Source: a virus
Reading direction: 5' to 3' (one strand)
Length of the DNA: 64,000 nucleotides
IMG/VR virus record: IMGVR_UViG_3300021479_000016
Span: 1 to 64,000 of that record
The notes beneath the pieces were generated by a model, which had not been told where the DNA came from, did no database searches, and worked only from the letters and a program-made list of their open reading frames with translations. Positions 13,970-22,114 of the stretch are shown piece after piece (within the stretch, counting starts at the first letter, position 1; each line of letters opens with the position of its first letter). The translations under genes and the position numbers were made by a program.

Positions 13970-14400
13970 CAACTTACTATTTGGCTGGGCCGATGTCCGG
14001 CATTCCGCAGTTCAATTTTCCGGCGTTCTTCGCCGCCGCCAAGGATCTGCGTGATCGCGGGTTCGATATCGTCAGCCCGGCCGAGTTGGACGATGAAGAG
14101 GATAAGGGCGCCGCCCTCAAGTCTGCCGACGGCGCACCCGGTACCGGCACCAGCGGCGGCCAGAAGACGTGGGCCGACTTCCTGGCGCGCGACGTAAAGC
14201 TGATTGCTGACCAGGTGCAGGGCATCATCTACCTGCAACCCGATTGGTACAAGTCGCGCGGCGCACGCCTGGAGTCGTTCGTAGGTCTCCTGCAGAGCCA
14301 AGACTTCGAGTTCCTTGAGTACAATGGACCCTACGAGCCGGTGACCGACATCGACCGCGAGGACGTTCTCAGCATCATCTACACGGAGATGATAGGGTGA
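13966..14400 (+). CDS. DUF4406 / nucleoside 2-deoxyribosyltransferase-like protein
   Basis: The start at 13966 makes an ATGA junction with mazG. The 144-residue protein begins YYLAGPMSGIPQFNFPAFFA, a hallmark of the nucleoside 2-deoxyribosyltransferase-like fold, and continues with FLARDVKLIADQVQGIIYLQ and PDWYKSRGARLE. Family members cleave or exchange glycosidic bonds of nucleotides; some act on dNMPs. An insert at 50-70 (Ala/Gly/Ser-rich) is unusual. The exact substrate is unknown; nucleotide or NAD-related metabolism fits its neighbours. Confidence 0.75.
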   Translation: MTTYYLAGPMSGIPQFNFPAFFAAAKDLRDRGFDIVSPAELDDEEDKGAALKSADGAPGTGTSGGQKTWADFLARDVKLIADQVQGIIYLQPDWYKSRGARLESFVGLLQSQDFEFLEYNGPYEPVTDIDREDVLSIIYTEMIG

Positions 14401-14873
14401 CGCTTACTCGTGAGCGGGAACTTATGAATGATCGTGTGCTTGTCACTAAGGACACCAACCCCAAGGACGCCATCGGGATCACGAAGCTGCCGCTGCACCT
14501 CGTCAGCCCCATCGTAAAGGCGTACCAGGCGATTGCGCACTTCCTTGGCAACGTCAAGTACGGCGCCTGGAACTGGCGCGGGGGCGGCGCACGTGCCAGC
14601 GTGTACGTATCTGCGCTGGCCAGGCACATCGACCGGTACTGGGAGGGTGAGTGGTACGACAGCGACGGCACACCGCACCTGGCGAACGCTCAGGCGTGCA
14701 TCAACATCCTTATCGAGACGCACCACCTGAAGAACATCGTCGACGACCGCCCCGCCAACGGCATCGACCTGAACCCGGTGTACGCCGAGATGGAGGCCAT
14801 CATGGTCAAGATTAAGGACAAGTACGGGCACCTAACACCGAAGCAGCACACCCGGGATAGTGTGGTACAATGA
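14397..14873 (+). CDS. dATP/dGTP diphosphohydrolase N-terminal-like protein
   Basis: A GTG at 14397 lies eight bases behind GGAG; ATG 14424 is an in-frame alternative. TNPKDAIGITKLPLHLVSP, then AIAHFLGNVKYGAWNWR and YVSALARHIDRYWEGEW match the N-terminal domain of phage dATP/dGTP diphosphohydrolase-type proteins, also seen as a stand-alone gene. With mazG and the DUF4406 protein it forms a nucleotide-editing trio. The catalytic role of the isolated domain is not proven. Confidence 0.7.
   Translation: MTLTRERELMNDRVLVTKDTNPKDAIGITKLPLHLVSPIVKAYQAIAHFLGNVKYGAWNWRGGGARASVYVSALARHIDRYWEGEWYDSDGTPHLANAQACINILIETHHLKNIVDDRPANGIDLNPVYAEMEAIMVKIKDKYGHLTPKQHTRDSVVQ
14861..14871 (+). promoter_or_regulatory. 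Extended -10 candidate at 14.87 kb
   Basis: TGTGGTACAAT, with hexamer TACAAT at 14866-14871 overlapping the ATG at 14870. The same overlap of -10 and start codon is seen at 8094. Transcription would begin near 14878 and serve the zinc-ribbon gene at 14991. Confidence 0.4.
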
Positions 14874-15094
14874 AATTGTTGGCTCTGGCGCTACTGCTCG
14901 TAATCGCATGGGATGTGGATCTCATTGCGAGGACGGTGGTGCAGCAGGCGCATAAGCAGGTTGAGGACGACTTCAATGGAGGAGACGAGCATGACAGAAT
15001 ACTCGAAGCTGTTCGCGGTGCACACAGGACCAGAACTGGTGTCACTAAGCCAGTGGAACTTGCAACGCAAGCAGTACTGGGATGCTGTCCGTGA
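14870..15094 (+). CDS. Small signal-anchored protein (putative)
   Basis: The ATG at 14870 forms an ATGA junction with the previous gene. The first 15 residues (MKLLALALLLVIAWDVDLI) are a membrane anchor, followed by a charged helix. The second half overlaps the well-supported gene at 14991 in another frame for about 100 bases, which is unusual here; the coding evidence is good only for the first 40 residues. Confidence 0.5.
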   Translation: MKLLALALLLVIAWDVDLIARTVVQQAHKQVEDDFNGGDEHDRILEAVRGAHRTRTGVTKPVELATQAVLGCCP

Positions 15095-15251
15095 TCGCGT
15101 GGCAAATCCAGAGCAATTCCTGAATGGGCTTAAGTGCCCCCAATGTAGCCACGGAAACCTGTATGACACCGGGGTCTATACATCAGGCCATCCAGCGATG
15201 GCGCGAGTCAAGTGTGCTACCTGTAATTTCAAAGGAGAACGGCATGAGTGA
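14991..15251 (+). CDS. Zinc-ribbon protein (86 aa)
   Basis: GGAGGAGACGAGC precedes ATG 14991, one of the strongest binding sites of the window. NGLKCPQCSHGNLYDTGVYT and ARVKCATCNFKGERHE give a four-Cys zinc ribbon at residues about 46-80. The first half is helical. Such small ribbons in phages may bind nucleic acids or host RNA polymerase. The stop lies inside the next small gene. Confidence 0.75.
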   Translation: MTEYSKLFAVHTGPELVSLSQWNLQRKQYWDAVRDRVANPEQFLNGLKCPQCSHGNLYDTGVYTSGHPAMARVKCATCNFKGERHE

Positions 15252-15342
15252 GTCACACAACGAGAAGCTTCGCGCAGCCCTGGAGTGGCTTGGTGCGCGG
15301 TACCTGTGCGCGGTCCCGCAGAAGCGCCGGGTGCGCAAGTGA
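15244..15342 (+). CDS. Small basic peptide (32 aa)
   Basis: AAAGGAGAACGGC precedes ATG 15244 and the stop overlaps the next GTG. The peptide has a helical first half (HNEKLRAALEWLGARY) and a basic end (VPQKRRVRK). The strong binding site and both overlaps support a real gene too short for standard gene callers. Confidence 0.6.
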   Translation: MSESHNEKLRAALEWLGARYLCAVPQKRRVRK

Positions 15343-15527
15343 AGCCGCGTGATGCGATCAGGATATACGACGCCATCGAGAAGGAGGGATTCGAGTCTGC
15401 CTTCGTCGACTATTCTGACTTCAGTGAAATCGCTGACCGTGACTTCCACGACAAGCGAGAGGCGTATCTGGCGAATCGCAAGGCGTTGATCGAGTACCTC
15501 GGCCTAGAAGACAAGGTGTCCATATGA
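15339..15527 (+). CDS. Hypothetical acidic protein (62 aa)
   Basis: A GTG at 15339 in a GTGA overlap. The chain is acidic and helical (RDAIRIYDAIEKEGFESAFV, then DYSDFSEIADRDF). No family is recognised. It is coupled to the genes on both sides. Confidence 0.6.
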   Translation: MKPRDAIRIYDAIEKEGFESAFVDYSDFSEIADRDFHDKREAYLANRKALIEYLGLEDKVSI

Positions 15528-15838
15528 CCCGCAGCAGCCCTGATCGCGTTGCCCGGCGCATCGACGTGCCATCGCGCAAGGTATGGCCCGGCATGGAGCA
15601 GATGATATCCGACTACGAGAGCCTGGAGAAGTCAATCCGTGACATGCGCAACGTGCTCGCCGTGATCGCGTACCAGCAGGAGGATCACATCCTATCAGTG
15701 CCGGTATCAGCGCTGCAGGCGTTGCCCGCCGGGTGCGAGCTGGAGGTGTCGTTCGACCGTGCGCACGACAACTACAATTTCAAATGCATTGTTCCCCAAC
15801 CAAAAGGAGACGAAGTTGACGACCCCAAGACTGACTAA
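15524..15838 (+). CDS. Hypothetical protein (104 aa)
   Basis: ATGA coupling at 15524. The first 60 residues are helical with a possible coiled coil (QMISDYESLEKSIRDMRNVL); the rest is beta-like (LSVPVSALQALPAGCELEVS). The C-terminus is acidic (PKGDEVDDPKTD) and overlaps the next gene by 23 bases. The function is unknown. Confidence 0.6.
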   Translation: MTRSSPDRVARRIDVPSRKVWPGMEQMISDYESLEKSIRDMRNVLAVIAYQQEDHILSVPVSALQALPAGCELEVSFDRAHDNYNFKCIVPQPKGDEVDDPKTD

Positions 15839-16004
15839 GCAGGAAGCCGTGAAGGCGCTTGTCGAGAAGATCGAAGCCATTGGCGCTGCGGTGAAGGAAG
15901 CCGAAGAGTTCGCTGACGACTACAGCTTGCCGTTCTCGTTGAATGGCATAGACCTGTACACCGAGGATGAGGCACGCGAAAACTGGGACGGCAGCAGCTG
16001 CTAA
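15816..16004 (+). CDS. Hypothetical acidic helical protein (62 aa), TTG start
   Basis: A TTG at 15816 lies seven bases behind AAAGGAG and is preferred to a longer frame that would run deep into the previous gene. The product is a helical, acidic peptide (KQEAVKALVEKIEAIGAAVK, then EAEEFADDY). Its stop is directly followed by the next ATG (TAAATG). Confidence 0.55.
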   Translation: MTTPRLTKQEAVKALVEKIEAIGAAVKEAEEFADDYSLPFSLNGIDLYTEDEARENWDGSSC

Positions 16005-16919
16005 ATGGTAGTCATCGGCAGCCAAGCCTTGCGGACGTACACGGAGCTGGACAGGATCCCGAGGGACCTGGATCTTGTCGGCTCGTACAAGGAGATGCTT
16101 AAGCTGGTAGAACCAGGATCTCCGTGCTACCCCACTGACGGTGGCAAGAAGTACGTCCTCAAGAACAAGGTGCGCGTTGTCGAGTTTGAGATCACGTGGC
16201 CTGGTTCGACTGCTGAGATGATCGTTAACCTGTGCGGTGACAGCACCGTGGCGCCAATCGAGCTGTTGCTGGCGCTGAAGATGTCTCATCGCTTCAAGAA
16301 GAACAGCAAGCACTTCCTGAAGACCATGGACGACATCCGGCTGATGCGCAGCATGGGCGTTACCGTACCAGACAAGTACCTGACGCTCCTAGAGGCGCGC
16401 ACAGCAGAGGCGCTGGATTACGCGCACCCCAAGCTGAGTGTGTCGAAGGCTGAGTTCTTCAGTCCGGTCGTCAAGTACGTGTACGATCACGACAGCATTC
16501 ACATGGTTATGAAGCACCAGGATCGGCCCGCATATGAGTACTTCAAGCCGCCAGGGTCAGAGGTGCTTACCAGCCGTCTGATGTTTGAGCAGCTGCCGAT
16601 AGGTCTGCAGCTGAATGCGGTGCTGGAGGAGGCGTACGTCCTCGCGCTGGAGCGCAGCCAGATCCCGTACCGTAACAAGATCTACCCACGCGCAAGCTTC
16701 CTGATTGCGCTGGAGAAGGTCTGCACCAGCATCACCAGTGGATGGTTCCGTGAGTTCGCCTGGGAGCATTACTACGACGTTCTTAAGCTGTACCACGATA
16801 CGTACGTGAGCCGCTTCTGGGCGCACGTGGGTAGCGGCAAGGTGATGCTACACCACGCCGCCAGCGCTGAAAGCTCCAGCTTCACCGCGCACGACCCGGT
16901 CACGGGCCTCCTCCGGTGA
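16005..16919 (+). CDS. Nucleotidyltransferase-like protein
   Basis: A 304-residue protein opening with VVIGSQALRTY and RIPRDLDLVG: the GS motif followed by Asp-x-Asp as in minimal nucleotidyltransferases of the Pol-beta superfamily. A third acidic position may be VVEFEITWPG. The C-terminal 150 residues are helical and contain YDHDSIHMVMKHQDRPAY. Similar phage proteins are annotated only as conserved domains of unknown function. NMP or tRNA-end transfer is possible. It ends inside the convergent giant gene with a 72-base overlap. Confidence 0.7.
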   Translation: MVVIGSQALRTYTELDRIPRDLDLVGSYKEMLKLVEPGSPCYPTDGGKKYVLKNKVRVVEFEITWPGSTAEMIVNLCGDSTVAPIELLLALKMSHRFKKNSKHFLKTMDDIRLMRSMGVTVPDKYLTLLEARTAEALDYAHPKLSVSKAEFFSPVVKYVYDHDSIHMVMKHQDRPAYEYFKPPGSEVLTSRLMFEQLPIGLQLNAVLEEAYVLALERSQIPYRNKIYPRASFLIALEKVCTSITSGWFREFAWEHYYDVLKLYHDTYVSRFWAHVGSGKVMLHHAASAESSSFTAHDPVTGLLR

Positions 16920-19900
16920 TATTCCTAAGCGATCTGCCAGCTTACCTATTTGTGTGGATAGGATCTCTAGCTTTGGTGCTCCTATCGCAGATTTTACCCC
17001 GGTTTGTGGAGAGAACGCGCCCCACGCCAGAGCCTGAGCAGGAACACTTTCAAGACCAGCAGGACCCGCCACTCGATCACGCCACCATGGCGCAAGAGTT
17101 TGCATCTCTGGAGTGCTCACGGAGGAACCTGGAACTATTTCCTGCCCCTTTAGTGTGCGCATGTTCCTGGTGTCAGCAAGCCCTACTGCACGGGCCCAGT
17201 GAGCGTCCCCAACCGGAGTCGACGTCTGAAAGCCAGTTTCTGGAACGCCGCTGGCTGCGATGTACATAGGCACCTTAGGTGACTTCATCTGCATCTCACC
17301 GCTCTCCAGGTACTGCTGCATGGGAAGCGCTTGACTCCTATGATAGACATGACCTGGAAGGTCCGCCATGTCGGCAGGCCGACCGGATGAACCTGAATCC
17401 TCCACCCCACCCCCGTAGCGTACGAAGTCATTGAAGCGCCCCTGCGTGTGCAGCGCATTCGCAGTTGACCCACGAGCGATCTCTGAACCGACGTCAGATC
17501 CTGGTGATGCCATTCCGCTCAGTGTATTAAACTGCTTGTATCGTGCGATCGCCTCATCGGGGCCGAACTCCTTAACGAAGTGCTGAAACAGAGGATCCAT
17601 TGCGTACCAACCCGTCATCCCCTGATACAGACCAGGTGCCTTGCGAGCTTCGCCGAGAACGTCAATTAGGCGTTGCTCGTTCTGCGGAGTCATTACGTCG
17701 CGAGCTGATGCTGCTCCTTGTGGATTCTGCTTTTCCCCTGGCAGAACCCCAAGTTCATTTCCCTGCCTGGACAGAGACAAGTCTGAGAGATCGGCACGTG
17801 ATACTCCAAACAATCGCTGCATTAGAGGATCTTCAGGACCAACTTTCGCTGCCGCGTCTGCGATCACCTGGCGTGGATCTCCGTACACTCCAGGGAACGC
17901 ATTCCGTTTCGGGTTCACCACTGTCTGCTGACCTGCAGTCCACGGAGTACTGGGGCGAGCGCTGTAGTCAGCCTCGCTGGCCATAGGGTGCTTCGAGCTT
18001 AAGCCAGACTGAAGGTACTTGTCTATTAGCTCCGAAGGCTCCATGCTCTCTGGGTCTTGCGGCATCTCGGGCGCGTGAGTGCCAGTGCGTATGAAGTGAT
18101 TACCATTGTCGTCGCTGGTGATGTGCAGCACAGCCTGCGGATCTTCACCTAGCACATGCTGGTTCTGCATCATGAAGTCGTGGATCTCATCTGGGTCTGG
18201 TGCGTGGTCAAGCGCAACGGTAGACTCGGGGTCTGATGTCACGCTACCAGAGCGATGCAGGGCCCCTGTGGACGGGCTGTAGGTGGCCCCGCCATACTGA
18301 GCGACGTGCTCCGCGAGAGGCGCGGCCTCAGCAGCCGTAGCCGTCAAAGGCAGATGTGATACCTGCTGTATGGCGTCACCGATCAAACCAGCTCCCTCAA
18401 CCCCGCCGCCATCCGCGTAGCTGCGCACTTCACCACCGGCTGCGTGATTGATGTCCTGCGTACCGGGATCGAACTCGCCCGTGTTGCCGACAGCGGACTT
18501 CACCTGAGACGGGTCGAATGCGACGTATGAGTCGGCCGGGTTGTCGCCAGCTGAGTGCATGAAACGGCGGTATGCTTCGTCTGCCAAGTGATATTGCCCA
18601 GCAAGTGCCTGGTACTGCGCATGCTGCTCTGGAAATTGAGCCGCCGCCGCATCCATATCTCCCGCGCCGCGAGATGCGGTATTGGCGCCAGTAACTGTAT
18701 CCCAGTACGGCTTGTTGGCTGGGTCTTGCAAGAACGCCTGCCGCTTCTGCTCCGCATCCTGCCGCGCCAGCTGGATCGCAGGCGGCATGTCGGGTTCGCC
18801 ATTGTTAGCGTACACGATGCCGTCGTAGCCGTGATCCTGCAGCACCTTGCGCAGCTGGTGGTTGTTCTGTGTGGCTGCGACGGCCTTTGGGTCTATACCA
18901 GCAGCCTCTGCTGGGTACATGGCATTTTCATCTGCGCCGTGCTCTCCCTCTCCTAGCAGGTACTGCTTCAGCTGGTCGTGGCCCCACTCCCCAAGATCTG
19001 GGGTGCGCAACGGGTTCTGGATGCTAAGGTACGCGGGTATAGTGCGCTGACCAGATACCTGATTCTTGGGCACCGGATTAAGGTCTCCGGTAGTGCGCGA
19101 TGATTCCTCGACAGCGGGCGGCACGCGCCCCTGTACAGCGGCGCCGCGCATGTTGGCCTGCCCCTTGGTACCAAAGTGGCTGCCGATGTCGCCACGGTAC
19201 GGCCTGAAGGCAGAGAAGTCGTTCAACGCGTCGGTGTTGTGGTACACCGGTATAGGCTCGCCATTAGTGTAAGAGACGGCAGTATTTTTGGCCCAGTCGT
19301 GGAAGTTCTGGATAGCCTGCGGATTGTCTGCGTATTTCGCCTTCAACGCAGCCGGTGTCGGCAGCCGGGCGGCGGTTGCGAGCGCATCCCCTAGCACTCC
19401 CACCTCTCCGCCCTCGGCGAATGCCTGGCTGCCTATGTAGGACGCATTAGGAGGCGGCAGTGGGCCGTTCAGGTCGAGGATTGGTTCTGGTGGCGGCCTA
19501 TCGGCTGCGTCGCGTCTGGCGGCCTCTCCTTCGCGCTCCAGGGCCTCCGGGAGCGAGTTTAGGTGCACTCTACCGGGATCTGTTGCCGTGAACCTGAGGG
19601 GACTTACAGCAGCCAGCGGGTTATCATCCTGGGGCGCACCCTGAGTATCAGTCGTGGGGTCGTAGTGCGGGTTAGGGATCTCTTGCTTGCCGCCCAAATC
19701 GAATATCGCCTTCTGGTTGGCGCCCTTTGCCTTCTCCATGGCGCTATCCAGGTTGGGGTCGACGTGCGACACATCCAGGTAGTGCATCCCGGAGTCGTCC
19801 TTGTCATGCCAGGTACCGAGGTGCGCGCCAGGATCCTTGTCGAATGCGTCCTGATTGGCCTGCACGTAGTCGCTCAGGTTGCGGCCCGTTGGCGGGGTGC

Positions 19901-21263
19901 CCATCACTGTGGCGCGGCCGGGATGTAGACTGACGGAGTACCCGGTATCAGGTATGTTGCTCGTGCCAGGGTGATAGGTAGACCCGCCGTTATCTGCGTG
20001 GTACTGCGCCAGGATGTCATACGGACTTGGCGGTGCCTGACTGAACTCATCAGGCAATAACCCAATCTTCTGTGGGGCGTACACCGTATCTGCGCCGCTA
20101 GTAGTTCGGTTGGCCTCACCATGTGGACCGAAGTTCACCCAGCTATTCTGGCCACGGGTTTCGGTGGTCATAGCTGGCCGGGCTGCAGGGGAGTACATCG
20201 CTGCGTGATTGGCCCACGCGGTCTCTTCGCCGTTCGCCCTGAAGGTGTTGCCCTCCTTAGCGTGCCCGAAGTAGTCGTGCACCGCACGGAATATGTCGTT
20301 GTTCGTCGCAGGTACGCCGTTGAAACTCTCACCAGACTGCTGCAGCAACGGGTTGCCGCCAAGGTCGCCGCTGCCGAAGCCGCTCTCCGTCGGGAACACA
20401 AACATGTGATTATTCTGCTGGATGTCGTGCAGCGTGTCGCTGATCTTCGGGTACGGGTTCTGACCCTGTGGCATGAACTCAGCCCGGAAGCCAGATGCCT
20501 TCATGGCCTGGTACTGCGCCATCGTCTCCTTAATCATCGCATCATACGACGCCGCCACCTTGGGGTCATTGGGGGCGTGAGGCATCGCGTCGAATGCTTG
20601 CGCGATGGCGCTGGCACGATTAGGATCTACCTTCAGTGGAGCGCCCGGCGGCACGTGCGGCAGACCGGCGCTCTTCATGTAATCAGCGGCGACCTGGCGT
20701 ATGCGGTCACTCGGCCCCAGGGTGCGCGCAACATCAGCGGCGGCTCCAGCGGCGGCCCTCTCTTCTCCCAGCCCGGGAATAGCCGCCTGCGGGGCGGTCT
20801 CGAAGGCAGCATGCGCGGCAGCTGCTGCCGGGATACCGGCGTACTTTTGGATCAGCGGCTCTGCGGCGCCTTGCATCGCATTGTACTTACTGCTCAGCGA
20901 GTGCGCGAGGTCGCTTATTCCTGTCGCCTTCCCGACGGACCCCAGGTTATCCATGAGGCGCTGCACGGATGACTGCCCCTCGGGGCTGATGGACTTTGGC
21001 CCCAGTAGGGCTGCGGTCTCGTCCACGTGCTCATTGGATCCCAACGGGCTGCCCATGGCCTCGTAACCGGCTGCGCTCTTTGCGAGAAGTGCGTGCCCCA
21101 CCGACTTTGCTGCATCAAGATCTCCGCCCATCCGCCCAAGTTCGACCTTAGCCAGCGTGCGCGGGTCCCCGCCCTGCGGCGTGTACAGCACATGCCCGAG
21201 GCGCGACAACGCACCGCTGATATCTACCGGCTTGTCTTCTGTGTTATACGGGTTCTGATCCAT
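16848..21263 (-). CDS. Large polyvalent virion protein with ADP-ribosyltransferase-like domain
   Basis: The 1471-residue protein is the last of the virion module. Residues about 190-405 hold a conserved phage domain with NNDIFRAVHDYFGHAKEG and ETRGQNSWVNFGPHGEANRT. Residues about 425-530 and 985-1080 are two related copies (GGxTYxP..., DFMxxNxxxLxxDPxA...). Residues about 672-930 look like an ADP-ribosyltransferase: PVYHNTDALNDFSAF, GSHFGTKGQAN, HGYDGIVYANNGE, DSYVAFDPSQVKSA. A further conserved block lies at about 1190-1450. AxGG motifs (FAEGGEV, YADGGGV) occur at domain borders. Such proteins are packed in the capsid and injected; toxin or anti-host functions are inferred. Confidence 0.8.
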   Translation of the reverse strand: MDQNPYNTEDKPVDISGALSRLGHVLYTPQGGDPRTLAKVELGRMGGDLDAAKSVGHALLAKSAAGYEAMGSPLGSNEHVDETAALLGPKSISPEGQSSVQRLMDNLGSVGKATGISDLAHSLSSKYNAMQGAAEPLIQKYAGIPAAAAAHAAFETAPQAAIPGLGEERAAAGAAADVARTLGPSDRIRQVAADYMKSAGLPHVPPGAPLKVDPNRASAIAQAFDAMPHAPNDPKVAASYDAMIKETMAQYQAMKASGFRAEFMPQGQNPYPKISDTLHDIQQNNHMFVFPTESGFGSGDLGGNPLLQQSGESFNGVPATNNDIFRAVHDYFGHAKEGNTFRANGEETAWANHAAMYSPAARPAMTTETRGQNSWVNFGPHGEANRTTSGADTVYAPQKIGLLPDEFSQAPPSPYDILAQYHADNGGSTYHPGTSNIPDTGYSVSLHPGRATVMGTPPTGRNLSDYVQANQDAFDKDPGAHLGTWHDKDDSGMHYLDVSHVDPNLDSAMEKAKGANQKAIFDLGGKQEIPNPHYDPTTDTQGAPQDDNPLAAVSPLRFTATDPGRVHLNSLPEALEREGEAARRDAADRPPPEPILDLNGPLPPPNASYIGSQAFAEGGEVGVLGDALATAARLPTPAALKAKYADNPQAIQNFHDWAKNTAVSYTNGEPIPVYHNTDALNDFSAFRPYRGDIGSHFGTKGQANMRGAAVQGRVPPAVEESSRTTGDLNPVPKNQVSGQRTIPAYLSIQNPLRTPDLGEWGHDQLKQYLLGEGEHGADENAMYPAEAAGIDPKAVAATQNNHQLRKVLQDHGYDGIVYANNGEPDMPPAIQLARQDAEQKRQAFLQDPANKPYWDTVTGANTASRGAGDMDAAAAQFPEQHAQYQALAGQYHLADEAYRRFMHSAGDNPADSYVAFDPSQVKSAVGNTGEFDPGTQDINHAAGGEVRSYADGGGVEGAGLIGDAIQQVSHLPLTATAAEAAPLAEHVAQYGGATYSPSTGALHRSGSVTSDPESTVALDHAPDPDEIHDFMMQNQHVLGEDPQAVLHITSDDNGNHFIRTGTHAPEMPQDPESMEPSELIDKYLQSGLSSKHPMASEADYSARPSTPWTAGQQTVVNPKRNAFPGVYGDPRQVIADAAAKVGPEDPLMQRLFGVSRADLSDLSLSRQGNELGVLPGEKQNPQGAASARDVMTPQNEQRLIDVLGEARKAPGLYQGMTGWYAMDPLFQHFVKEFGPDEAIARYKQFNTLSGMASPGSDVGSEIARGSTANALHTQGRFNDFVRYGGGVEDSGSSGRPADMADLPGHVYHRSQALPMQQYLESGEMQMKSPKVPMYIAASGVPETGFQTSTPVGDAHWARAVGLADTRNMRTLKGQEIVPGSSVSTPEMQTLAPWWRDRVAGPAGLESVPAQALAWGAFSPQTGVKSAIGAPKLEILSTQIGKLADRLGISPEEARDRVVRGEAGAFSAGGVV

Positions 21264-22073
21264 TTACGATTTGTCGCCGATGTTCGTCAGCAACGCCTTG
21301 CGTTTATTGATGGCTAGCAGCATGTTCTTGCCACGACTCCACTTGCCGCAGTCCTGGCACTGGTACCGGTTGTATAGCCCCTGCTGCAGGCGCTGCTTGC
21401 CGCGCGACTGCAGGTTGGGGGATGCGCAGTTCGTGCACGTATGCTCAATGATGTCCGAGTATACGCCCATGTTCGGGTGATTGGCGATCCACGGACGGAT
21501 GCGGATGTAGTACTCCTCGGTCGCCGTGACGTCGCGGATGTTGTACTTCTTCATCACGCGCCAAGCCTTGGGATTACCGGCTAAGCATTCCTTCCACAGC
21601 TCGAAGCCAGGGAACTCTTTGTGCGCTAGCTTCTTCTGCGAGGTGAGCCACTCGGATGCCCACTCCAGCTTATTGCTGGTGAATGAAAAGTACTTCTTGG
21701 CTGCCTCCAGTGTGTCGACGATGCGGATCGGTGAGTACGGCTTAAGGCCCGCCATCACCATGCGCGCGTTGATCTTCTTGACGTCGAACCGGCGCCCGTT
21801 CTGCGCGACAACTATGTCGGCCTCGTCGAGCAACGCGTGCAGCTTAATAAGCAGCTTCTTGTCGTCACGGAATTTACCGATGCCGTTTTTGCTGGTGTCC
21901 TCGTAGATCACCTTCGGCTTACCGAGCCATTTAGCCGCGAAGCTCAGTATGCTCCATTCGACCTTAATCTGATTGAGACCGACGTTCTGATCCCAGAGCG
22001 CCCAGCAATAAGCCTCAATGGGACTGGTCTCGATATCGAGCACAAGGATCTTAGCGTCGTGTAACTGGCTCAA
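21264..22073 (-). CDS. DEDDy exonuclease with zinc ribbon (DnaQ/PolB-exo-like)
   Basis: A 269-residue protein from a TTG start at 22073. Motifs are LVLDIETSPI (Exo I, about 10-19), VVAQNGRRFDVKKINARM (Exo II) and KKYNIRDVTATEEYY (Exo III, Tyr-x3-Asp). The last 60 residues carry HTCTNCASPNLQSRG and YQCQDCGKW, a four-Cys ribbon. The enzyme should trim DNA or RNA 3' ends. It lies between virion genes, not with replication, and follows an extended -10 site at 22103. Confidence 0.8.
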   Translation of the reverse strand: MSQLHDAKILVLDIETSPIEAYCWALWDQNVGLNQIKVEWSILSFAAKWLGKPKVIYEDTSKNGIGKFRDDKKLLIKLHALLDEADIVVAQNGRRFDVKKINARMVMAGLKPYSPIRIVDTLEAAKKYFSFTSNKLEWASEWLTSQKKLAHKEFPGFELWKECLAGNPKAWRVMKKYNIRDVTATEEYYIRIRPWIANHPNMGVYSDIIEHTCTNCASPNLQSRGKQRLQQGLYNRYQCQDCGKWSRGKNMLLAINKRKALLTNIGDKS

Positions 22074-22102
22074 TGATTTCTACCTGTGGTGGTGGTCACT
22101 GG

Positions 22103-22113
22103 AGTATACCACA
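22103..22113 (-). promoter_or_regulatory. Extended -10 promoter candidate before exonuclease
   Basis: Leftward TGTGGTATACT, with hexamer TATACT at 22108-22103. A transcript would start near 22096 and give a leader of about 23 bases. The 13-base string TGTGGTATACTCC recurs exactly at 47236-47224. Confidence 0.45.
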
Positions 22114-22114
22114 A

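Noticed and set aside
16916-17269. 117-codon plus-strand frame after the nucleotidyltransferase-like gene
   Set aside because: It overlaps the previous stop but is antisense to the polyvalent protein, and after a hydrophobic start becomes shadow-like; no conserved features.
20121-20972. 283-codon open frame on the plus strand inside the polyvalent gene
   Set aside because: Antisense to a domain with conserved motifs; no binding site or promoter.
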